Below are positions 19,068 through 27,160 of a stretch of 64,000 bases of DNA, piece after piece (within the stretch, counting starts at the first letter, position 1; every line of letters begins with the position of its first letter). Made by a program: the position numbers and the translations under genes. Below the pieces are notes generated by a model. The model saw only the letters and a list, made by a program, of their open reading frames with translations, ran no database searches and had not been told where the DNA came from. Source of the stretch: Jejuia rubra. Lineage in GTDB: Bacteria; Bacteroidota; Bacteroidia; Flavobacteriales; Flavobacteriaceae. The stretch spans positions 115,080 through 179,079 of the forward strand of contig NZ_JBHULY010000019.1 in assembly GCF_042684665.1 (NCBI RefSeq), given 5' to 3'.

Positions 19068-20417
19068 ATGAAATACTACTATCCAAATAAGATTTCATTT
19101 TTAAAATTTCTTTTAAAATCAACCCATATTGCCAAAAATCCATTGCCTTACCATCGCAAATGGTTTGATGAAGTAGGTGATACCTTTTCCCTAAAATCCC
19201 CTTTTTATGGACATATCATCTTAACGAGAGATGCGGATATCGCTAAGCATATTCTTCAAAAAAACCATAAGATTTACCATAAGTCTAAAATTCAAACCAA
19301 GTACCTGTCGAAATATGTTGGTTATGGATTGTTGACCTCAAGCGGGGACTATTGGCTGAAGCAACGTCGATTAATTCAGCCCGCTTTTCACAAGGAAAAA
19401 ATCAATAACCTAGTGGGTATTATTAACGACACTATCGAAGAACAAGTGGCGTCCATTCCAATTGGAAAAATGGTGGAACTCTATCCACTTATGAATGAAT
19501 TGGCCTTTGAGGTAGTGGCCAAATCGCTATTTAATTTTTCAGCTGAAAAGCAAACATTAAAACGATTGCAGTTCATTATCGAAAAATTGCAGTTGTTTAT
19601 AATTAAAGAGTTAAGATTGCCGTATCAAAAAGTCTGGTATATCCTGAGCGGTCAAGTGCGCTACCACATGAAACTGGTAAAGGAGAGCAGGGCCATTATT
19701 CTTGAGATTATTGAGCAGAGAAGACAATCCAAAGCAATCCATGACGATTTATTGGACATGCTATTAAATGCTGAATATGAAGACGGTTCCAAAATGACCA
19801 ATGCTCAGTTGATTGACGAAATCCTAATTTTATTTGTGGCTGGTCATGAAACCACGGCAAATGCACTGACTTTCACCTTAAAACTTTTGGCAGTAAATCA
19901 AAAGGAACTGCGACAGGTTTCGGATGAAATTCATTCAGTACACCAAAACGATGTGTCATCATCTCTACTATTGTCAAAGCTTAATTATACGAAATGCTGT
20001 GTAAAGGAGAGCCTACGTCTATATCCACCGGCGTGGATTACCGATAGAATGAACATTCAGGATGACAACATTGGAAGTTATAGGTTAAAAAAAGGCACCA
20101 TTATTGGCACATCGATTTACGAATTGCATCGAAATAAAAAATACTGGAGCCATCCCGAGCAATTTATGCCTGAACGTTTTTTTGAGGAAAATCGAAAAAG
20201 CATTTTGCCGTACTATATGCCTTTTGGAGCGGGCCCAAGATTGTGTATTGGCAACAACTTTGCGATGTACGAAATGATGCTGACTTTAAATGCCATTTTA
20301 AGCAAATTTCATATTGAAACGGATACTGATAGGATAGAAACCAACCCGCTAATTACCTTAAAACCAGTCAATGTGAACCTGAAATTTACAAAAAGGCGAA
20401 AATCTGAAGGGAGTTGA
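19068..20417 (+). CDS. Cytochrome P450
   Basis: The 449-residue soluble protein carries all P450 landmarks: the oxygen-activating I-helix motif AGHETTANA, the K-helix ExxR as ESLRLYPP, the meander, and the haem-thiolate loop FGAGPRLCIG, whose cysteine is the haem ligand. It resembles bacterial class P450s of the CYP4/CYP102-like fatty-acid and hydrophobic-substrate type, but the substrate cannot be told from sequence. There is no ferredoxin or reductase gene beside it, so electrons must come from a partner encoded elsewhere. It stands alone between ruvB and a cytochrome c peroxidase gene and may be monocistronic. Confidence 0.95.
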   Translation: MKYYYPNKISFLKFLLKSTHIAKNPLPYHRKWFDEVGDTFSLKSPFYGHIILTRDADIAKHILQKNHKIYHKSKIQTKYLSKYVGYGLLTSSGDYWLKQRRLIQPAFHKEKINNLVGIINDTIEEQVASIPIGKMVELYPLMNELAFEVVAKSLFNFSAEKQTLKRLQFIIEKLQLFIIKELRLPYQKVWYILSGQVRYHMKLVKESRAIILEIIEQRRQSKAIHDDLLDMLLNAEYEDGSKMTNAQLIDEILILFVAGHETTANALTFTLKLLAVNQKELRQVSDEIHSVHQNDVSSSLLLSKLNYTKCCVKESLRLYPPAWITDRMNIQDDNIGSYRLKKGTIIGTSIYELHRNKKYWSHPEQFMPERFFEENRKSILPYYMPFGAGPRLCIGNNFAMYEMMLTLNAILSKFHIETDTDRIETNPLITLKPVNVNLKFTKRRKSEGS

Positions 20418-20485
20418 TAGAGTAGAACTAGCACTTCGTCGAAACTTAAGTTACTCAACTAATTTTTAGGCGGTTCAACAAATTA

Positions 20486-20518
20486 TTGTAAGGTTTTTGA
20501 CCAGTGGATTTAGCTTTG
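20486..20518 (+). promoter_or_regulatory. Candidate promoter of the cytochrome c peroxidase gene
   Basis: TAGCTTTG at 20511-20518 matches the Bacteroidota -7 element TAnnTTTG. A TTG at 20486-20488 lies 22 bases upstream, slightly wider than the usual 19-21. The start codon is 30 bases downstream. Confidence 0.45.
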
Positions 20519-20547
20519 TAGTACTAAATAACCCCAAATTAGTACTT

Positions 20548-21888
20548 ATGAATACCCCAAAGACTTTCAGTATTTTATTGGCTTCTGCATTTATTTTAAG
20601 CTCATGTGCTACCGATAACGATGACTATGTAGAAACCCCAACAAAAACCCTTTTAGAACAACAGATTGAAGCAACGGCTGGGTCAAAAACAGCATTGATT
20701 TTACCAGCTTCCAATGACTTTAGTGCCATTCCCAACGATGCAAACAATAGCATCACCAATGCTAAAGTTGTGCTTGGTCAGTTGTTGTTCCACGAAACGG
20801 CATTAGGTAAAAACCCAAATATGGAGGAAGGTATGAATACCTATTCCTGTGCTAGTTGCCATCATGCGGCGGCCGGATTCCAAAGTGGCATACAGCAGGG
20901 CATCGGTGAAGGTGGTATTGGCTTTGGAAACCATGGAGAAGGTCGCATTAAATCGGCCAACTATGTAGAAGCCGATCTGGATGTGCAACCTATTAAGAGT
21001 CCAAGTGTTCTTAATTCGGCTTACCAAAAGGTAATGTTGTGGAATGGGCAGTTTGGTGCTGTGGGCATGAATGTAGGGACAGAAGCTAACTGGACTGTGG
21101 GTACGCCAAAAGAGGCCAATACTTTTGGTTTTGAAGGTGTGGAAACCCAGGCTATCGCAGGTTTGGATGTACACCGATTAATGATTGAAAAAGACTTTAT
21201 TATTAATTCTGATTATAAAACGTTGTTCGATGCCGCTTTCCCAAATGTTTCAGAAGATGAACGCTATACAAAATTAAATGGAGCTCTAGCCATTGCGGCT
21301 TACGAAAGAACAGTTTTAGCCAACGAAGCACCGTTTCAAAATTGGTTGAAAGGCGATGATTCTGCTATGAGCGAGGATGAAATTGAAGGGGCGATGCTTT
21401 TTTTTGGAAAAGGGCAGTGCTACTCTTGCCACTCAGGGCCGGGGCTTAACGGTATGGAATTTCATGCTTTGGGGATGAAGGATTTAACAGGTGATAATAT
21501 TATGACAGAGGTGGATGAGGCTACCAAAAAAGGAAGAGGTGGTTTCACAGGAAATCCAGAGGACGACTATAAATTTAAAACCCCTCAACTTTATAATTTG
21601 ATGGACGCTGGGTTTTATGGTCATGGTGGTAGTTTCAAATCTATCCGAGAGATCATCAGCTATAAAAATAATGCTATTGCTGAAAACGGTGAAGTGCCTT
21701 CAAATAAATTATCCCCGCAATTTCAACCATTGAATTTGACTGAGGACGAAATTGACTTGATAACATATTTTGTGGAAAACGCATTATACGATGCCAATTT
21801 AAAGCGCTATCAACCTGAAAGTTTGCCAACAGGAAGCTGTTTCCCAAATGCGGATACGCAATCTTCAATGGATATGGGTTGTATCTAG
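20548..21888 (+). CDS. Di-haem cytochrome c peroxidase (CCP/MauG family) lipoprotein
   Basis: The ATG at 20548 is preferred to an upstream TTG because it yields a lipoprotein signal ending ILSSC (lipidated Cys17) and lies below the TAGCTTTG promoter element. The 446-residue protein has two haem c sites: CASCHH (Cys101, Cys104, His105) in the N-terminal domain and CYSCHS (Cys291, Cys294, His295) in the C-terminal domain, each followed by the loops usual for bacterial di-haem peroxidases, including a methionine at HALGM. It would reduce hydrogen peroxide with electrons from a periplasmic cytochrome c, or act on another substrate as MauG-like members do. It is anchored to a membrane facing the periplasm. 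Confidence 0.9.
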   Translation: MNTPKTFSILLASAFILSSCATDNDDYVETPTKTLLEQQIEATAGSKTALILPASNDFSAIPNDANNSITNAKVVLGQLLFHETALGKNPNMEEGMNTYSCASCHHAAAGFQSGIQQGIGEGGIGFGNHGEGRIKSANYVEADLDVQPIKSPSVLNSAYQKVMLWNGQFGAVGMNVGTEANWTVGTPKEANTFGFEGVETQAIAGLDVHRLMIEKDFIINSDYKTLFDAAFPNVSEDERYTKLNGALAIAAYERTVLANEAPFQNWLKGDDSAMSEDEIEGAMLFFGKGQCYSCHSGPGLNGMEFHALGMKDLTGDNIMTEVDEATKKGRGGFTGNPEDDYKFKTPQLYNLMDAGFYGHGGSFKSIREIISYKNNAIAENGEVPSNKLSPQFQPLNLTEDEIDLITYFVENALYDANLKRYQPESLPTGSCFPNADTQSSMDMGCI

Positions 21889-21940
21889 AAAAAGAAGTCC
21901 ATTCAAATGAAAATTGTAATTTAGGTGCTTTAAACCTAAC

Positions 21941-22861
21941 GTGAGCAAAACAATATATTCCGAAATGATAAAAACCGAAGCAAAACGCCTCGGTTTTTTG
22001 TCTTGCGGCATTAGCAAAGCCCAATTTTTGGAAGAGGAAGCACCCCGATTGGAAAAATGGCTGGCCCAAAATATGCATGGTGAAATGCATTATATGGAAA
22101 ACCATTTTGACAAGCGCCTCGACCCTACAAAACTGGTGGAAGGCTCAAAAAGTGTGGTGTCTCTGTTGCTAAATTATTTTCCTTCGGAAACGCAAAATCC
22201 GGAAAGTTACAAGTTGTCCAAATACGCCTTTGGAACGGATTATCATTTCGTCATAAAAGATAAACTCAAATCCCTGTTGCATTTTATTCAAGATGAAATC
22301 GGAGAAGTGCATGGGAGAGCTTTTGTGGACTCGGCCCCCGTTTTGGACAAAGCTTGGGCTGCAAAATCCGGCTTGGGCTGGATTGGGAAGCATAGTAATT
22401 TATTGACCCAACAAGTAGGTTCATTCTATTTTGTGGCCGAACTCATTATCGATTTGGAATTGGAATATGACACACCTGTTACCGACCATTGTGGTACCTG
22501 CACTGCTTGCATTGATACCTGCCCAACAGGAGCCATTACAGAACCTTATGTAGTTGATGGTAGTAAATGCATTTCCTATTTCACTATTGAATTGAAGGAC
22601 AATATTCCTTCTGAATTAAAAGGCAAATTTGATGATTGGATGTTTGGCTGTGATGTCTGTCAAGACGTATGTCCTTGGAACAGATTTTCAAAAGCGCATG
22701 ATGAGCCATTATTTAATCCACATCCGGAATTATTATCAATGTCCAAAAAAGATTGGGAGGAGATTACCGAAGAAACGTTTCAAAAGGTTTTCAGGAAATC
22801 GGCCGTAAAGCGCACTAAATTTTCAGGACTAAAAAGAAACATCAATTTTTTAAGAGATTAA
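21941..22861 (+). CDS. queG: Epoxyqueuosine reductase QueG
   Basis: The 306-residue enzyme carries out the last step of queuosine tRNA modification, reducing epoxyqueuosine with a cobalamin cofactor and two [4Fe-4S] clusters. Visible motifs are FVDSAPVLDKAWAAKSGLGW, with the catalytic aspartate, and the cluster cysteines CGTCTACIDTCP, then CISY and CDVCQDVCPWN. It lacks the C-terminal HEAT-like extension of the 379-residue E. coli protein, which is usual for the shorter Bacteroidota form. The GTG at 21941 is used because the next start, ATG at 21965, would trim the first helix. The stop overlaps the end of the convergent LacI-type gene by 4 bases. Confidence 0.94.
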   Translation: MSKTIYSEMIKTEAKRLGFLSCGISKAQFLEEEAPRLEKWLAQNMHGEMHYMENHFDKRLDPTKLVEGSKSVVSLLLNYFPSETQNPESYKLSKYAFGTDYHFVIKDKLKSLLHFIQDEIGEVHGRAFVDSAPVLDKAWAAKSGLGWIGKHSNLLTQQVGSFYFVAELIIDLELEYDTPVTDHCGTCTACIDTCPTGAITEPYVVDGSKCISYFTIELKDNIPSELKGKFDDWMFGCDVCQDVCPWNRFSKAHDEPLFNPHPELLSMSKKDWEEITEETFQKVFRKSAVKRTKFSGLKRNINFLRD

Positions 22862-23895
22862 ACACAGACTGTTTTTGTTGATGCCCTTATAATTAAATCC
22901 GTTTCTAAAACAACAGTTTTGGGTTCAAATGGTTTGTCTTTTTTGCGAGCTTTAATTTCCTTAAAGAGTTGTTTAAAGGCTACTTTGCCCATTTCAAACC
23001 CAGGTTGGTTAATAGTTGTAAGGCTTGGTGATATTACCGACGACATAAACCAGTTACTAAACCCTACGATGTTAATGTCTTCTGGAATTTTCACCCCCAT
23101 TTCCTGGAATGTGGTCATAGCGCCTATGGCCACTAAGTCGGTGTTTATAAAAATGCCATCAACATCATTATGGTCTTCCAATAATTGTTTTGCGTTTTTT
23201 TTGCCTTCTTCAAAACTCATATCGCCACATTCACAAATATACACTAGCGACGGATCGTAAGGTAAGCCGTTGTCCAACAAAGCTTTTTTATAACCTAAAA
23301 ATCTATCAATGGAGTTTTGGGGTAACAAGGCTCCTCTAAAGTGTGCAATACGCTTGCATCCAATATCTATTAAATGTTGTGTTGCGGTATAAGCCGCCTT
23401 TCTGTCATCGATTATTACCTTGGAGCATTGTAGTATTTTGGCAATTTTGTCAAACATTACAAGAGGTTTTTCCTGAGCCATTACGGTATTCAAATGATCG
23501 TACTTGGCCGTTCCATTTGCTAGGGATATAATAATACCGTCAACACGTTGGCTTAGGAGCAGTTCAATTTGTTTTTTTTCTAGTTCATAGGATTCATCCG
23601 ATTGCAGAATGATTACCAAATATCCTTTTTTCTCAGCTTGGGACACAATGCCTTTAATAACATTGGAAAAGAAATGGTGCACAATTACAGGGATAATCAA
23701 ACCAATGGTTTTAGATTCTTTGGTTCGTAAGTTGACCGCAAAAGCATTGGGCTTATAGTTTAGCGTTTCGGCAAGCGCTTTTACCTGCAATTTGGTTTTT
23801 TTGCTAACATCGGGATAATCTTTTAGTGCTTTTGATACCGTTGTAACAGAAATATTTAGCTGTTCTGCAATATCCCTTAGCGTAACAATTTTCAT
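22858..23895 (-). CDS. LacI-family transcriptional regulator of the sucrose locus
   Basis: The ATG at 23895 gives a 345-residue protein that starts exactly at the helix-turn-helix (TLRDIAEQLNISVTTVSKAL, residues 4-23); upstream in-frame starts would add an unrelated hydrophobic tail. The hinge region follows, then a periplasmic-binding-protein-like sugar-sensing domain (about 60-340) with typical segments such as GLIIPVIVHHFFSNVIKG and INIVGFSNW. It is divergent from the TonB-dependent receptor gene, and the shared 169-base gap carries two LacI-type palindromes. The likely role is repression of the sucrose genes and of itself, relieved by a sugar or sugar phosphate. The exact inducer is unknown. 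Confidence 0.93.
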   Translation of the reverse strand: MKIVTLRDIAEQLNISVTTVSKALKDYPDVSKKTKLQVKALAETLNYKPNAFAVNLRTKESKTIGLIIPVIVHHFFSNVIKGIVSQAEKKGYLVIILQSDESYELEKKQIELLLSQRVDGIIISLANGTAKYDHLNTVMAQEKPLVMFDKIAKILQCSKVIIDDRKAAYTATQHLIDIGCKRIAHFRGALLPQNSIDRFLGYKKALLDNGLPYDPSLVYICECGDMSFEEGKKNAKQLLEDHNDVDGIFINTDLVAIGAMTTFQEMGVKIPEDINIVGFSNWFMSSVISPSLTTINQPGFEMGKVAFKQLFKEIKARKKDKPFEPKTVVLETDLIIRASTKTVCV

Positions 23896-23942
23896 AAAAA
23901 AGAGCTTGGTATATGCAAATAAAGATATAAAAAATATCAAAT

Positions 23943-23977
23943 CGAAAACGTTTTCGGTACTTTCGAAAACGATTTCG
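23943..23977. promoter_or_regulatory. Pair of LacI-type operators
   Basis: CGAAAACGTTTTCG at 23943-23956 is a perfect 14-bp palindrome of classic LacI-family form. CGAAAACGATTTCG at 23964-23977 is a second copy with one mismatch in symmetry. Their centres are 21 bases apart, two helix turns, so two dimers would bind on the same face. They lie in the divergent gap between the regulator and the receptor gene and are placed to control both. Confidence 0.88.
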
Positions 23978-24012
23978 GTTGAGAAAATCATAATTTTCGG
24001 GGCTATTGAATA

Positions 24013-24020
24013 TAGATTTG
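24013..24020 (+). promoter_or_regulatory. Candidate -7 element of the TonB-dependent receptor gene
   Basis: TAGATTTG matches the Bacteroidota -7 consensus TAnnTTTG, 45 bases before the start codon. No TTG at the usual distance is seen upstream, so a weak or regulator-aided promoter is possible. Confidence 0.5.
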
Positions 24021-24064
24021 CCAATAACAACTCAATAATTTGTTAAATAACTAAAACAGGCAAA

Positions 24065-26692
24065 ATGAATTTAATTAGAAGAAATGTATGTTTATTGGCT
24101 TTGATGCTGTTATCCGCAAGTGCGGTTGTAGCACAATCAATTTCAGGAGACGTTAAAGATGAAACAGGTATTCCTTTACCTGGAGTAAATGTAATTTTAG
24201 AAGGCACCTCTAAAGGAGCGGTTACAGATTTTGACGGTATTTATTCTATTGACAACGTAGAGGATGGTACTTACGTACTTGTAGCTACGTATTTGGGATA
24301 TACCAAATTTACGCAAAGTGTCACGGTGCAAGGCGCGGATATTGTCGTAAATATTGTTATGGCTGAGGATGCGGAATCCTTGGATGAGGTAATTGTTACT
24401 GGTGTGGTAAACCCTAGGTCTAAGATAGAATCTAGTATATCGGTAACCAGTATGCGTGCAAAAACTATTTCCCAATCCGCACCAAGGTCAACCGCAGAGA
24501 TTTTTAGAACGATACCAGGTATTCGCTCGGAATCATCTGGTGGTGAGGGTAATGCCAACATTGCCGTAAGGGGTGTGCCAATTTCTTCGGGAGGTTCTAA
24601 ATATGTACAGTTACAGGAAGATGGTTTGCCTGTATTGCTCTATGGCGATATTTCATTCGGAACTGCTGATATCTTTACAAGATTCGATAACAATGTGGCA
24701 AGAATTGAGGCCATCAGGGGAGGTTCGGCTTCTACCTTAACATCAAATGCACCGGGTGGTATCATCAATATCATCAGTAAAACAGGAAAAACGGAAGGCG
24801 GTTCTATAGGTACTACTTTTGGTTTGGACTACAATACTTTTCGCACCGATTTCGATTACGGAACTCAAATTGGAGAAGATTTATACATGCATGCAGGAGG
24901 CTTTTATAGAGCAGGTGAAGGCATAAGGGAAACAGGATTTACAGCCAACAATGGTGGGCAATTAAAACTTAGTTTGTTAAAGGAATTTGAGAAAGGTAAG
25001 GTAAGAGTGTACGCCAAGTATTTAAATGATAGAGCGGCCGCATATTTGCCTATGCCTATGAAGGTTTCAGGAACCAACAGCGATCCCGATTGGGACAATG
25101 CTGCCAATTTTGATGCTACTAGAGGGTCTTTGCACAGTTCTAATTTATTACGTACTGTAGGTCTGGGAGCCGATGGTGAGCTAAGAAGAGGCCATGTTCA
25201 GGATGGTATGCACCCGGTATCTGCATCGGTTGGTGTTGAAGCGTCTTTTGATTTAGGAAACGAATGGAAAGTTACCAATAATGGACGTTATTCTTCCAAC
25301 AGCGGTACTTTTGTGTCTCCTTTCCCTGCTGAAGTGGCAACTGCATCTAATATTTTAGGCGGCGATTTTGCTACCGATAATGGATGGGGTTCATTGCAGT
25401 TTACGGATGGATCCTCAGTTTCAGGAAACAGTTTGGTTGCGCGTGTGCACATGTTTGATGTTGAATTGAATAATTTCAACAATTTTATGAATGATTTAAA
25501 ATTATCTAAATCCTTTGGCAATGTGGATATTACCTTGGGGTATTTTAAATCTATTCAGGACATATCCATGTCTTGGTTATGGAACTCTTATTTACAAGAA
25601 GTGAATGATGACAATGCAAGATTGATCAATGTTTTGGACGGAACAGGTAGCCCTTTAAGCGATAATGGATTATATGCCTATGGCGTACCGTTTTGGGGTA
25701 ATTGTTGTCAACGTAACTATGATACACAGTACAACGTGTCTGCGCCTTACGCCAATGTTACCGTTGAAGCTACTGAGGCTATCACAATCGATGCTAGTAT
25801 AAGGTATGATAGAGGTCGTGTTGATGGTACGTTTGCAGGAGCGGTACAAACGGAGTTCGACGTTAATAACGACGGGGTAATTTCCGCACCAGAGCAAAGC
25901 GTATCTGCCATAGACAATGCCAACGCTACTGCGGTTGACTATGATTATGATTACTTCTCTTACTCGGTAGGTTTTAACTACAAGTTTAAAGACAGACAAT
26001 CTGTGTTTGCAAGAATAAGTAAAGGTGCTTCTGCAAAGGCTGACCGTATTTTGTTCTCTGGCCTAAACTATATGGACGGCGATATGATAAACGCGCTAGA
26101 CTTTATGAATCAAACAGAACTTGGTTATAAAAGAGGTTTTGATAATGGAGCGCTTTATGCCACTGCATTTTATGCCAAAACGAGGGAAGAAGGCGGTTTT
26201 GAAGCAACTTCCAACAGTATCATTGAAAACGATTATAAGTCCATGGGTATTGAATTGGAAGGGTTTTACAACTTTAATAATACCTTTAGCTTAAGAGGAG
26301 CGGTAACATGGACAGATGCTGAAATTGACTCTGGAGACAACAAAGGAAATACACCAAGAAGACAACCGGATTTAATTTACAACCTTATCCCTTCAATCAA
26401 CTTCGGCGGAAACAAGCAACACTCTGGAGGGTTGAGCTTTATTGGGCAGTCTAAGGCATTTGCACAAGATTCCAACGAATTGGTAATGCCAGGATTCTTA
26501 TTTATAAATGGATTTGTGAATTTCGGTATTACCGATGCACTTTCTGCAAACATTTCGGCCAACAATATTTTTGATAGCATCGGTGTAACTGAGGTTGAAG
26601 AGGGCAGTATTGTTGAAGGTCAAGATAATTACTTAAGAGCTAGACCTCTACCAGGAAGATCTATTACGATGGGATTACAATTCAAGTTTTAA
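24065..26692 (+). CDS. TonB-dependent outer-membrane receptor, probably for sucrose
   Basis: The 875-residue receptor has a signal peptide (1-23, ending VVAQ), a carboxypeptidase-regulatory-like domain (about 25-110, with GVNVILEGTSKGAVTDFDG), a TonB box region DEVIVTG near 115, a plug domain (about 125-240, with IRGGSASTLTSNAPGGIINI) and a 22-strand barrel ending in the outer-membrane signature MGLQFKF. It lacks the length and features of SusC proteins and no SusD gene follows. The receptor stands opposite the LacI-type regulator and above a sugar symporter, kinase and sucrose phosphorylase, which suggests it brings sucrose or a related glucoside across the outer membrane, much like SuxA of Xanthomonas. 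A strong terminator lies between it and the rest of the locus. Confidence 0.9.
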   Translation: MNLIRRNVCLLALMLLSASAVVAQSISGDVKDETGIPLPGVNVILEGTSKGAVTDFDGIYSIDNVEDGTYVLVATYLGYTKFTQSVTVQGADIVVNIVMAEDAESLDEVIVTGVVNPRSKIESSISVTSMRAKTISQSAPRSTAEIFRTIPGIRSESSGGEGNANIAVRGVPISSGGSKYVQLQEDGLPVLLYGDISFGTADIFTRFDNNVARIEAIRGGSASTLTSNAPGGIINIISKTGKTEGGSIGTTFGLDYNTFRTDFDYGTQIGEDLYMHAGGFYRAGEGIRETGFTANNGGQLKLSLLKEFEKGKVRVYAKYLNDRAAAYLPMPMKVSGTNSDPDWDNAANFDATRGSLHSSNLLRTVGLGADGELRRGHVQDGMHPVSASVGVEASFDLGNEWKVTNNGRYSSNSGTFVSPFPAEVATASNILGGDFATDNGWGSLQFTDGSSVSGNSLVARVHMFDVELNNFNNFMNDLKLSKSFGNVDITLGYFKSIQDISMSWLWNSYLQEVNDDNARLINVLDGTGSPLSDNGLYAYGVPFWGNCCQRNYDTQYNVSAPYANVTVEATEAITIDASIRYDRGRVDGTFAGAVQTEFDVNNDGVISAPEQSVSAIDNANATAVDYDYDYFSYSVGFNYKFKDRQSVFARISKGASAKADRILFSGLNYMDGDMINALDFMNQTELGYKRGFDNGALYATAFYAKTREEGGFEATSNSIIENDYKSMGIELEGFYNFNNTFSLRGAVTWTDAEIDSGDNKGNTPRRQPDLIYNLIPSINFGGNKQHSGGLSFIGQSKAFAQDSNELVMPGFLFINGFVNFGITDALSANISANNIFDSIGVTEVEEGSIVEGQDNYLRARPLPGRSITMGLQFKF

Positions 26693-26734
26693 TAAAGAGA
26701 AAGTTTAGTTTAGTTTAGTTTGATCTGTTAATTT

Positions 26735-26770
26735 GAGAGTTGGAATTCTATAAAAATTCCAACTCTCTTT
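26735..26770 (+). terminator. Terminator between the receptor gene and the downstream sugar genes
   Basis: GAGAGTTGGAATT at 26735-26747 pairs without mismatch with AATTCCAACTCTC at 26755-26767 and is followed by TTTCT. It ends only about 18 bases before the next start codon, so it would cut transcription of the downstream genes to read-through level. A short GTTTA repeat precedes it at 26703-26721. Confidence 0.85.
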
Positions 26771-26787
26771 CTAAAAATTGAAGAGCA

Positions 26788-27159
26788 ATGAAATGGTTTG
26801 TTTTTTCGGTATTGTTTTTTTTCGCCTCAATAAACTTGTGTTATGCCCAAAAGACTGCCAAACCCGAGAATAACGGCGCGGAAAGTTTGCCCACTACTTT
26901 AATAGTTTATGGGAGCGATACTTGCCACTATTGCATTGACACAAAAGCTTATCTTAAGAAGCACAAAATAGCATTTGTATATTTTGATGTGGACCAAGAC
27001 ATGGCGAAAGAGCGCGAGATGTTAGAAAAGCTTCGAAAAAACAATATTCCATTACATAATTTATCACTACCGGTGGTGGAGAAAGAAGGCGAAATCATAA
27101 TGAATAATGTTGCGAATTTTGAAGGCTTTTTAAAAAGTTTAAGCCAAAAAACTAAATAA
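26788..27159 (+). CDS. Exported glutaredoxin-like protein
   Basis: The 123-residue protein has a signal peptide (1-20, ending CYAQ) and then a thioredoxin-fold domain of glutaredoxin size with the redox motif CHYC near residues 51-54 (YGSDTCHYCIDTKAYL) and the cis-proline loop LSLPVVEKEG. It would act in the periplasm or at the outer membrane as a thiol-disulfide oxidoreductase or thiol carrier. The stop is 1 base from the symporter start, so it is cotranscribed with the sugar genes. Its role there is unclear: it might serve disulfides of the receptor or symporter, or be an unrelated passenger. Confidence 0.82.
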   Translation: MKWFVFSVLFFFASINLCYAQKTAKPENNGAESLPTTLIVYGSDTCHYCIDTKAYLKKHKIAFVYFDVDQDMAKEREMLEKLRKNNIPLHNLSLPVVEKEGEIIMNNVANFEGFLKSLSQKTK

Positions 27160-27160
27160 G

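Noticed and set aside
17975..22861. Mobile island because of palindromic repeats around ruvB, the P450 and the peroxidase genes
   Set aside because: There is no integrase, transposase, tRNA target or matching terminal repeat, and ruvB and queG are core genes.
24065..26692. SusC of a classic SusCD polysaccharide locus
   Set aside because: No SusD-like lipoprotein follows, the receptor is shorter than typical SusC, and no endo-acting polysaccharide enzyme is present.
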